61,549 nucleotides of DNA. Source: RGIG9041 sp045593905 (GTDB lineage: Bacteria > Bacillota > Clostridia > Oscillospirales > QAKW01). A program made the translations under genes and the position numbers. Location: assembly GCA_045593905.1 (NCBI GenBank), contig JAZNXL010000074.1, forward strand, positions 1 through 61,549, read 5' to 3'. Position 1 is the first letter of the stretch. Each line of letters begins with the position of its first letter. The notes under the pieces are model-generated. The model was given only the letters and a program-made list of their open reading frames with translations. It was not told the origin of the DNA and did no database searches. Positions 1 to 6,018 of this stretch are shown piece by piece.

Positions 1-1
1 A

Positions 2-355
2 ACGACATGGCTACGATCCGACTTATCACGTAATAAAATAGCGAAAATTCTATATTATTGCTCAAAGCATTTTAAAGAGGATATTTCTATTGATGATATC
101 GCAAATGCCCTTGATATTAGCAAAAGCACAGTTTCTCACGCATTTTGTACTCACCTTAAAATCGGGTTTTGTAACTACATAAACACATTAAGGCTTGTTG
201 AGGCACGCAGGCTTTTAAAAAACACCGATATGAGCATAACCGATATTGCGCAAAGCGTAGGGTTTGAAACAATACGAACATTTAACCGCGCATTTTTAAA
301 AGAGCGCGGAATATCACCCTCGCAATACCGAAAAAATCACAAAGAGAATAAATAA
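2..355 (+). CDS. AraC-family transcriptional regulator, C-terminal part (5' end outside window)
   Basis: The open frame enters from the window edge and stops at TAA 353-355, leaving about 117 residues. These form a double helix-turn-helix of the AraC/XylS type: a first HTH (IDDIANALDISKSTVSHAF) and a second with the typical signature (ITDIAQSVGFETIRTFNRAF) followed by GISPSQYR. The N-terminal sensing domain is missing because the window starts inside the gene, so the ligand and targets cannot be judged. A bidirectional terminator follows. Confidence 0.9.
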   Translation, partial: TTWLRSDLSRNKIAKILYYCSKHFKEDISIDDIANALDISKSTVSHAFCTHLKIGFCNYINTLRLVEARRLLKNTDMSITDIAQSVGFETIRTFNRAFLKERGISPSQYRKNHKENK

Positions 356-403
356 CCCCTAGTTACCGGTGACAAAATTCACTTAAATTTAAGCTTAAAA
401 TAT

Positions 404-433
404 AAAAAAGGTTGAGTTTAACTCAACCTTTTT
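404..433. terminator. Bidirectional intrinsic terminator
   Basis: The inverted repeat GGTTGAGTT/AACTCAACC (410-428) is flanked by an A run and a T run, so it can end the AraC transcript on plus and the TIGR04076-like gene on minus. Confidence 0.85.
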
Positions 434-735
434 TATTCACATACCTCAATTAAAAAGCTAACAGGTCTGAAACCATCGTTACACGAAATCATTGCCGATT
501 TTTCATTTTTCATCCAGCCGTCATAAAAGTTGCCGCCACCGTTTGCAAGTTCTGTAACAAACGGCGAAACGCTATCCCACGCGCTGTCGCAAAAGTTCTC
601 GGGTTTTTGTCCGTTTTCGCTATAAAACACCTGTCCCAATTTTATATCACAAGCGTGTTCTATAGGGTTTTCATATTTTTCAATCAAATCGTCATAGCGC
701 GCTTTGCGCATAACTGTTATTTTTACTTTTTTCAT
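433..735 (-). CDS. TIGR04076-like small protein
   Basis: This 100-residue protein begins MKKVKITVMRK and ends with a hydrophobic LIEVCE tail. The start is placed at 735, not at an upstream in-frame ATG (768), because GGAG lies 8 bases before it. The opening strand and the spacing of Cys and Trp residues (FCDSAWDSV, GGNFYDGW) resemble the TIGR04076 family of small uncharacterised proteins. A promoter, TTGATA-17-TATAAT on the minus strand (780-785 and 757-762), precedes it. Function is unknown; the family assignment is by recall of pattern. Confidence 0.7.
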   Translation of the reverse strand: MKKVKITVMRKARYDDLIEKYENPIEHACDIKLGQVFYSENGQKPENFCDSAWDSVSPFVTELANGGGNFYDGWMKNEKSAMISCNDGFRPVSFLIEVCE

Positions 736-756
736 AATATACTCCAATTTTTTATA

Positions 757-839
757 ATTATAATACAAAATTTTACAAATATCAAATGAAAAGTAGTTTG
801 ATTGTAAAACATTGATTTTTATAATGTTTATGGTACAAT
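757..839. promoter_or_regulatory. Divergent promoters for the TIGR04076-like gene (minus) and the GNAT gene (plus)
   Basis: On minus, TTGATA (780-785) and TATAAT (757-762) are spaced 17 bases. On plus, TTGATT (812-817) and TACAAT (834-839) are spaced 16 bases. Both are good vegetative sigma-A matches. Confidence 0.6.
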
Positions 840-874
840 ATTGTTAGTTGTACAAAATTCAACGGAGTAGTTTT

Positions 875-1435
875 ATGAAATTAGAAACTGACAGATTAAT
901 TTTGCGTCGTTGGTTAGAAACTGACGCCAAGAGTTTATATGAATGCGCTAAAGACCCCGCCGTTGGTCCGATTGCAGGTTGGCCTCCTCATAAAGATGTT
1001 GCCGAAAGCTTAAATGTTATAAAAAACGTATTAAATGGCCCAGAGTGTTACGCTATATGCGAAAAATATAACAACAATGCAATCGGTTCTATTGAACTTA
1101 AATTAAGCGGTCACACTGATATGACTGATAAAGATGATGAGTGCGAACTCGGATATTGGCTCGCAAAGCCGTTCTGGGGCAGAGGATATATGCCCGAGGC
1201 AGCTAAGGAACTTTTGCATCACGCATTTGAAACGTTAAAAATGTCCATTGTCTGGTGTGGATATTATGACGGGAACAACAACTCAAAACGAGTACAAGAA
1301 AAATTAGGCTTTATTTATCATCACACTTGCGAAAAAGTTGATGTTCCGTTAATGAACGAGATTAGAGTTGGCCATACCAACGTTATGACAAAAGAAATGT
1401 GGCAAACCTTGATTTCAAAAGGAAAACAACCTTAA
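875..1435 (+). CDS. GNAT-family N-acetyltransferase, RimJ/RimL type
   Basis: This 186-residue protein opens with the hallmark of the RimJ/RimL branch (LETDRLILRRW) and contains the acetyl-CoA site region (GYWLAKPFWGRGYMPEAAKELL) followed by a conserved Asn stretch (YYDGNNNSKRVQEKLGF). The family moves an acetyl group from acetyl-CoA to an N-terminal or small-molecule amine; the substrate here is not predictable. The ATG at 875 is chosen over one 27 bases upstream because ACGGAG precedes it. It converges on rpsI and shares a terminator with it. Confidence 0.9.
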   Translation: MKLETDRLILRRWLETDAKSLYECAKDPAVGPIAGWPPHKDVAESLNVIKNVLNGPECYAICEKYNNNAIGSIELKLSGHTDMTDKDDECELGYWLAKPFWGRGYMPEAAKELLHHAFETLKMSIVWCGYYDGNNNSKRVQEKLGFIYHHTCEKVDVPLMNEIRVGHTNVMTKEMWQTLISKGKQP

Positions 1436-1444
1436 ACATATAAA

Positions 1445-1475
1445 AAAGAGTACCACCAAAATAGTGGTACTCTTT
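1445..1475. terminator. Bidirectional terminator between the GNAT gene and rpsI
   Basis: A 12-bp perfect stem (AAAGAGTACCAC/GTGGTACTCTTT) with a 7-base loop and flanking A and T runs lies between convergent genes. Confidence 0.85.
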
Positions 1476-1489
1476 GATTTTGAGAGTAA

Positions 1490-1888
1490 TTATCTCTTTG
1501 AGAACTGCGGAGCACGGCGAGCTGCTTTAAGACCGTATTTTTTACGCTCTTTCATTCTCGGGTCACGAGTTACAAAGCCTGCTTTTTTGAGCATGGGTTT
1601 GAGTGTTTCGTCTGACTCGATGAGTGCTCTTGTGATACCGTGTCTGATAGCACCAGCCTGACCTGTAACGCCGCCGCCGTTAACGTTTACGATAACGTCG
1701 AATTTACCGAGTGTTTCGGTGAGCTCGAGGGGCTGACGAACGATAAGCTTGAGTGTTTCAAGACCAAAGTAATCGTCGATGTCTCTGCCATTGATGGTGA
1801 TAACACCTGTACCGGGAAGAAGTCTTACTCTTGCAACTGAAGACTTTCTTCTACCTGTGCCGTAGAAATATGCGTCGTTATTATACAT
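1490..1888 (-). CDS. rpsI: 30S ribosomal protein S9
   Basis: The protein is 132 residues, the usual length for S9. It has the N-terminal YGTGRRKSSVARVRL and the basic C-terminal tail ending RRAPQFSKR, which reaches the P-site tRNA in the ribosome. It lies 13 bases downstream of rplM, the conserved bacterial pair, and is presumably translated from the same message. It ends in the shared terminator at 1445-1475. Confidence 0.98.
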   Translation of the reverse strand: MYNNDAYFYGTGRRKSSVARVRLLPGTGVITINGRDIDDYFGLETLKLIVRQPLELTETLGKFDVIVNVNGGGVTGQAGAIRHGITRALIESDETLKPMLKKAGFVTRDPRMKERKKYGLKAARRAPQFSKR

Positions 1889-1901
1889 TAGTAAAACCTC
1901 C

Positions 1902-2330
1902 TTACTTTACGAATAATTCGGGTTTTTGAGCTTGTTGCTCGTGCTCAGCGTCTGCAAATACTCTGAGTCTTGTAAGAGCAAGGCTTGAAACCTTATTTTT
2001 GGGAAGCATTCCCTTTACAGCGATTTTAACAAGCTTTTCGGGGTTGTTAGCAAGAAGCTCACCGTATGAAACTTCTTTAAGACCGCCGATGTGACCTGTG
2101 TGATGTCTGTAAAACTTATCTTCTGCTTTTTTACCTGTGAGAACGATTTTGCCTGCGTTGATAACGATTACGCAGTCACCGCAATCAACATGGGGTGTGT
2201 AGTCAGGACGGTGTTTACCCATAAGTATCATTGCTACTTGAGCTGAAACTTTACCAAGCGGTTTGTTTTCAGCGTCAACAACGTACCATTTTCTCTCAAC
2301 GTCCTGAGGATTTTTCATAAATGTTGACAT
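1902..2330 (-). CDS. rplM: 50S ribosomal protein L13
   Basis: The 142-residue protein carries the L13 signatures KWYVVDAENKPLGKVSAQVA, DYTPHVDCGDCVIVINA and VKGMLPKN. L13 is an early assembly protein of the large subunit. A ribosome binding site (GGAGGA) lies 10 bases before the ATG. The rplM-rpsI pair is driven by a strong promoter about 40 bases upstream. Confidence 0.98.
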   Translation of the reverse strand: MSTFMKNPQDVERKWYVVDAENKPLGKVSAQVAMILMGKHRPDYTPHVDCGDCVIVINAGKIVLTGKKAEDKFYRHHTGHIGGLKEVSYGELLANNPEKLVKIAVKGMLPKNKVSSLALTRLRVFADAEHEQQAQKPELFVK

Positions 2331-2366
2331 AATACAAATTTCCTCCGTTATTTATTTGACTGTGTT

Positions 2367-2395
2367 ATTATAATATAGCGTTTTTGTTTTGTCAA
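2367..2395 (-). promoter_or_regulatory. Promoter of rplM-rpsI
   Basis: Minus-strand TTGACA (2390-2395), a 17-base spacer and TATAAT (2367-2372) give a perfect consensus sigma-A promoter, as expected for ribosomal protein genes. The leader to the ATG is about 30 bases, too short for a complex autoregulatory RNA. Confidence 0.85.
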
Positions 2396-2492
2396 TACAA
2401 TTTTTTTATTTTTTTAATTTGTGGTTTACTTTCTTTAAAATGCTCTTTTTTTCTCTTGTTTTCTCTCGAATGCTCACTTGTCATTTTTAATA

Positions 2493-2521
2493 TTGACATA
2501 AAAAGCTTAAGAATTTAAAAT
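2493..2521 (+). promoter_or_regulatory. Candidate promoter of the ttcA-like gene
   Basis: TTGACA (2493-2498), a 17-base spacer and TAAAAT (2516-2521). Transcription would begin close to the ribosome binding site GAGGTGA (2528-2534), giving a very short leader. Confidence 0.5.
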
Positions 2522-2538
2522 TATTACGAGGTGATTTG

Positions 2539-3249
2539 ATGCAACTTACAATGAGCAGGATACGAAAAGCCATTGATGAATATAATATGATAAACCAAAA
2601 CGAAAAGATTGCAGTTGCAATTTCAGGCGGAAAAGACTCAGCGTTATTGCTTGCGGCTCTTGCTTCTTTATCAAAATTCCACCCTAAAAACTTTAGCGTT
2701 TGCGCAGTTTTTGTTGACCTTGGGTTTGGTAATATTGATTTAGACGGCTTAAAAGCGTTTTGCGAGAGCTTAAACGTACCGTTACATATACAAAAAACTG
2801 AAATTTCAAAAATTGTGTTTGATTACCGAGAGGAATCGAATCCATGTGCACTTTGTGCTAAAATGCGACGAGGCGTTATACACGACCTTGCACTTGAAGC
2901 GGGTTGCAAAACGATTGCGCTTGGGCATCATATGGATGACGTTGTTGAAACAGTGCTTATGAACCTGTTTTATGAGAGTAGGCTTGGTTGCTTTATGCCA
3001 TCAACCTATCTTTCGCGAAAAAACGTTACCGTTATACGACCAATGATATATCTTAACGAAATGGAAATTAAGGGTGCGGTTAACAGGCTTAACATACCTG
3101 TGTTTAAAAATCCCTGCCCTGCTGACGGCAACACAAAGCGCGAAGAAATAAAAGATTTAATAAAAGACCTTTCAAAAAAATACCCTAACATTAAAAAGAG
3201 TGTATTTGGTGCACTTGAGCGCTCGGGTATTGACGGATGGGGTAAATAA
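2539..3249 (+). CDS. ttcA: TtcA-family tRNA thiolation protein (PP-loop ATPase)
   Basis: This 236-residue protein has the N-type ATP-pyrophosphatase P-loop SGGKDSALL near residue 30 and a CxxC pair (NPCALCAKMRRG), followed by GHHMDDVVETVLMNL. In the TtcA family these residues adenylate C32 of tRNA and carry an iron-sulfur cluster for sulfur transfer. It lacks the long C-terminal domains of TilS. ATG 2539 fits the GAGGTGA site; an in-frame TTG lies one codon upstream. It converges on aspA through a 19-bp terminator. The family is clear; the exact tRNA position modified is inferred. Confidence 0.8.
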   Translation: MQLTMSRIRKAIDEYNMINQNEKIAVAISGGKDSALLLAALASLSKFHPKNFSVCAVFVDLGFGNIDLDGLKAFCESLNVPLHIQKTEISKIVFDYREESNPCALCAKMRRGVIHDLALEAGCKTIALGHHMDDVVETVLMNLFYESRLGCFMPSTYLSRKNVTVIRPMIYLNEMEIKGAVNRLNIPVFKNPCPADGNTKREEIKDLIKDLSKKYPNIKKSVFGALERSGIDGWGK

Positions 3250-3285
3250 TAAAAAACGGGTGAAAATCACCCGTTTTTTATTATT
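3245..3285. terminator. Strong bidirectional terminator between ttcA and aspA
   Basis: A perfect 19-bp inverted repeat (3245-3263 and 3267-3285) with an AAA loop; the outer part is A/T only, giving U runs in both directions. Confidence 0.9.
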
Positions 3286-3311
3286 TTTGGAAAATATATA
3301 GAAAAATCAAG

Positions 3312-4691
3312 TTATATCATTTTATAAGGGTCTAAAATTTCTTCAAGCTCTTCTTTAGGTAAAAGATTTTTTTCAATTAATAAGTCTCTGATATTTCTAC
3401 CTTCTCTGAGCGCTGTCTTTGCAAGGCTTGCAGCCTCGGTATAACCAATGCTTGGACAAAGCGCGGTAACAATGCCTATGCTGCTTTCAACGTCATCGCG
3501 ACACTTATCGGTATTAACAGTAATACCGTTTATACAGCCTGATACAAAGCCTTTTATACCATTTGTAAGGGTGTCAAGGGACTCGAAAAGGCAGTAAAAA
3601 ATAACAGGCTCAAAAGCATTTAGCTCGAGCTGACCGCCCTCGGCTGCAAGTGTGATTGTTGTATCGTTACCCATAACATTAAACGCGATTTGGTTCATAA
3701 CCTCAGGGATAACGGGGTTTATTTTGCCCGGCATAATTGATGAGCCGTTTTGTCTTGCAGGGATATTAATTTCGTTAAAGCCTGTACGAGGACCAGATGA
3801 CATAAGTCTTATATCGTTTGAGATTTTTGAAACAGTGGTAGCACACGCTTTTACAATACCCGAAACATAAACAAAGGCATCAAGGTTTTGGGTTGCATCT
3901 ACAAGGTCTTCAGCCTGTTCAAGCTTAAGACCAGTAACATTTGATGTTACAGGAACGATGTTTTTTATGTATGTTGCGTCGGCATTAATACCTGTACCGA
4001 TTGCAGTACCGCCAAGATTAAGTACCGAAAGTTCTTTTATTGCTCTTTTAAAACGCTTAATGTCGCGCTCTACAGCCGATGCATAAGCGTTAAACAACTG
4101 ACCAAAGCTTATCGGAACGGCATCTTGCATTTCGGTTCTGCCCATTTTAATTACATCACTAAACTCTTCTGCTTTTTTAACAAACGCGGTTTGTAAATCG
4201 TGTAAAACGCTGATAGCGTTTTTTAAAAGACGGATAGTTGCAATTTTACCGGCACTGGGGTATACGTCGTTTGTTGACTGACCGCAGTTAACGTGGTCGT
4301 TTGGATGAACGATGGTATAATCACCTTTTTCGCCGCCCAAAATTTCTATTGCGCGGTTTGCAACAACTTCGTTAGCGTTCATATTAAGCGAAGTACCTGC
4401 GCCACCTTGAAATTCGTCGACAATGAAATTATCAAGATATTTACCCTCTAAAATTTCTTGACACGCCTGTACCATTGCGTTTGCTATATCTTCACTTACA
4501 ACACCTGCATCGCGGTTTGCTATTGCTGCAGCCATTTTTATTTCTATAATTGCCCTTACAAGTTCAGGATGGCATTTTGACCTTGTAATTCTAAAGTTTT
4601 CGGCAGCGCGGAGTGTTTGAACACCATAATACGCATCTGCAGGAACTTGCTTTTTACCAATTGAGTCTTTTTCTTCTCTATAAGTTATCAT
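3312..4691 (-). CDS. aspA: Aspartate ammonia-lyase
   Basis: This 459-residue member of the aspartase/fumarase superfamily converts L-aspartate to fumarate and ammonia. The catalytic-loop signature GSSIMPGKINPVIPEVMNQ is followed by GNDTTITLAAEGGQLELNAFEP. The GNDTT and EGGQLELN context and the start (DSIGKKQVPADAYYGVQTLRA) match aspartase better than fumarase C. GGAGGA lies just before the ATG. It is transcribed divergently from a LysR regulator with an interlocked promoter, so that regulator probably controls it. Confidence 0.9.
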   Translation of the reverse strand: MITYREEKDSIGKKQVPADAYYGVQTLRAAENFRITRSKCHPELVRAIIEIKMAAAIANRDAGVVSEDIANAMVQACQEILEGKYLDNFIVDEFQGGAGTSLNMNANEVVANRAIEILGGEKGDYTIVHPNDHVNCGQSTNDVYPSAGKIATIRLLKNAISVLHDLQTAFVKKAEEFSDVIKMGRTEMQDAVPISFGQLFNAYASAVERDIKRFKRAIKELSVLNLGGTAIGTGINADATYIKNIVPVTSNVTGLKLEQAEDLVDATQNLDAFVYVSGIVKACATTVSKISNDIRLMSSGPRTGFNEINIPARQNGSSIMPGKINPVIPEVMNQIAFNVMGNDTTITLAAEGGQLELNAFEPVIFYCLFESLDTLTNGIKGFVSGCINGITVNTDKCRDDVESSIGIVTALCPSIGYTEAASLAKTALREGRNIRDLLIEKNLLPKEELEEILDPYKMI

Positions 4692-4714
4692 TTTGAAAGT
4701 CCTCCGTTTCGGTC

Positions 4715-4746
4715 TTGATTATAGCAAAAGGTTATGCTATAATCAA
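4715..4746. promoter_or_regulatory. Palindromic operator containing interleaved divergent promoters (aspA and the lysR-type gene)
   Basis: TTGATTATAGCA (4715-4726) and TGCTATAATCAA (4735-4746) form a perfect 12-bp inverted repeat with an 8-base centre. On plus, TTGATT (4715-4720) and TATAAT (4738-4743) are 17 bases apart; the same holds on minus (4741-4746 and 4718-4723). Both -10 elements carry an extended TGC. Each arm is the -35 of one promoter and the -10 of the other. It also contains the T-N11-A type core bound by LysR proteins. Confidence 0.85.
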
Positions 4747-4788
4747 ATACATATTAAAATATAAAAACTATAACTTTGGAGTTATAAT

Positions 4789-5730
4789 ATGTTTACAAAC
4801 AAAGAGTACATACTTGCCATATATAAAGAAGGTAGTTTTTCAAAGGCTGCACAAAAGCTTTACATTTCACAGCCGTCGTTAAGTGCGACTGTTAAGCGTC
4901 TTGAAGAAAAGCTGACTCTTCCTATTTTTAACAGGTCAACAACACCCATTTCGCTTACCGACTTTGGTAAAGAATACATTAAGTACGCGCTTGAGTTTGA
5001 AAAGCGTGAGCAAGATTTTAGCAAATTTATATTCGACACAAAAGGGTTGCTTTCGGGCAACGTGCGAATTGGCGGAAGCAGTCTGTTCTCGTCGTTTATG
5101 CTGCCCGAAATGATTTTTGAGTTTAAAAAGCAATACCCTGAAATTTTGTTTGAAATTTCAGAAGGCAACACCAAAGACCTGATAAATAAAACAAACGACG
5201 GCGAGCTTGATATTATTATCGATAACACAGTAATTAACGATGAGCATATTCTTGCAACCGAGTATACAAACGAGTGCATAATACTTGCAGTACCGATTGG
5301 GCTTGAAATTAACGATAAGTTAAAAAATTACCGTTTGACATCAGATGACATTAAAAACAACAGGCATTTTGATAACAAATTTTTAGTTGCTCCAAACAAG
5401 TTTAAAGACGAAACATTTATTTTACTTAACACTGAAAATGACACAGGCAAGCGCGCATACAAGATATTTAAAAATCACAAAATAAACCCAAAAATTGCTT
5501 TTCATCTTGACCAGCAGGTTACAGCTTTTAACGTATCGGTTACAGGCATGGGTATTTCGTTTGTAAGCGATACGTTAATTAAAAATATGGACACTGAGCC
5601 GCCGCTTTATTACTACATACTAAATGATAGCGAAGTGCACAGAAAAGTTTATTTTTACACTAAGGGCGACAGGTATTTATCGGTGGCTTGTAAAAAGTTT
5701 ATTGAGTTTAGCATAAACAGCATTAAATAA
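4789..5730 (+). CDS. LysR-family transcriptional regulator (probable regulator of aspA)
   Basis: This 313-residue protein has an N-terminal winged HTH (GSFSKAAQKLYISQPSLSAT, residues about 12-32) followed by RLEEKLTLPIFNR and a periplasmic-binding-protein-like effector domain starting near residue 90 (GNVRIGGSSLFSSFMLPEM). LysR regulators usually control the adjacent divergent gene and bind a T-N11-A dyad. The divergent gene here is aspA, and the dyad spans both promoters, which suggests autorepression together with control of aspartate breakdown. The effector is unknown. Confidence 0.92.
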   Translation: MFTNKEYILAIYKEGSFSKAAQKLYISQPSLSATVKRLEEKLTLPIFNRSTTPISLTDFGKEYIKYALEFEKREQDFSKFIFDTKGLLSGNVRIGGSSLFSSFMLPEMIFEFKKQYPEILFEISEGNTKDLINKTNDGELDIIIDNTVINDEHILATEYTNECIILAVPIGLEINDKLKNYRLTSDDIKNNRHFDNKFLVAPNKFKDETFILLNTENDTGKRAYKIFKNHKINPKIAFHLDQQVTAFNVSVTGMGISFVSDTLIKNMDTEPPLYYYILNDSEVHRKVYFYTKGDRYLSVACKKFIEFSINSIK

Positions 5731-5736
5731 TAGATA

Positions 5737-5765
5737 TTGACAAAATAGTTGTATAATAATATAAT
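5737..5765 (+). promoter_or_regulatory. Promoter of the valS T-box leader
   Basis: TTGACA (5737-5742), a 17-base spacer and TATAAT (5760-5765), a perfect consensus pair. Transcription would start near 5772. Confidence 0.85.
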
Positions 5766-5771
5766 ATTACA

Positions 5772-5995
5772 CAATGGTATTGATAAAGAGGGTACAAAAA
5801 CACCGTTTTTAAGAGAAGCGGCGGTTGGTGCAAGTCGTAAACAGGGTTTTGTACTGTAGCTTTTGAATCGGGAGAAAGAAATTAAAGTAGACTCTCCCCG
5901 CATACGCTGCGTTATGGCTATTAAGTGGCAACATTGTTGCAATTTGAGTGGTACCACGGGTAAATTATGCTCGTCTCATTTTTATGAGACGAGCT
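5772..5995 (+). promoter_or_regulatory. T-box riboswitch leader, valine specific
   Basis: Stem I is visible: AAAG (5785-5788) with CTTT (5860-5863), then GTACAAAA (5792-5799) with TTTTGTAC (5847-5854). The internal loop between these helices holds GTA (5856-5858), a valine codon and the likely specifier. The T-box GAGTGGTACCACGGG is at 5946-5960, followed by a terminator GCTCGTCTCAT/ATGAGACGAGC (5969-5994) with a U run. Uncharged tRNA-Val would pair with the specifier and the T-box and stabilise the antiterminator, turning on valS. Any frame read through this leader is not coding. Confidence 0.93.
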
Positions 5996-6018
5996 TTTAT
6001 ATTTTAAGGAGAACAACT

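Noticed and set aside
2539..3249. Considered as TilS (tRNA-Ile lysidine synthetase)
   Set aside because: Short length, no C-terminal TilS domain and a CxxC pair typical of TtcA.
3312..4691. Considered as fumarase C
   Set aside because: The signature context and N-terminus match aspartase more closely, and a LysR partner fits an amino acid pathway.
5863..6018. In-frame 52-codon extension upstream of valS
   Set aside because: It crosses the T-box and its terminator, and a proper ribosome binding site precedes the ATG at 6019.
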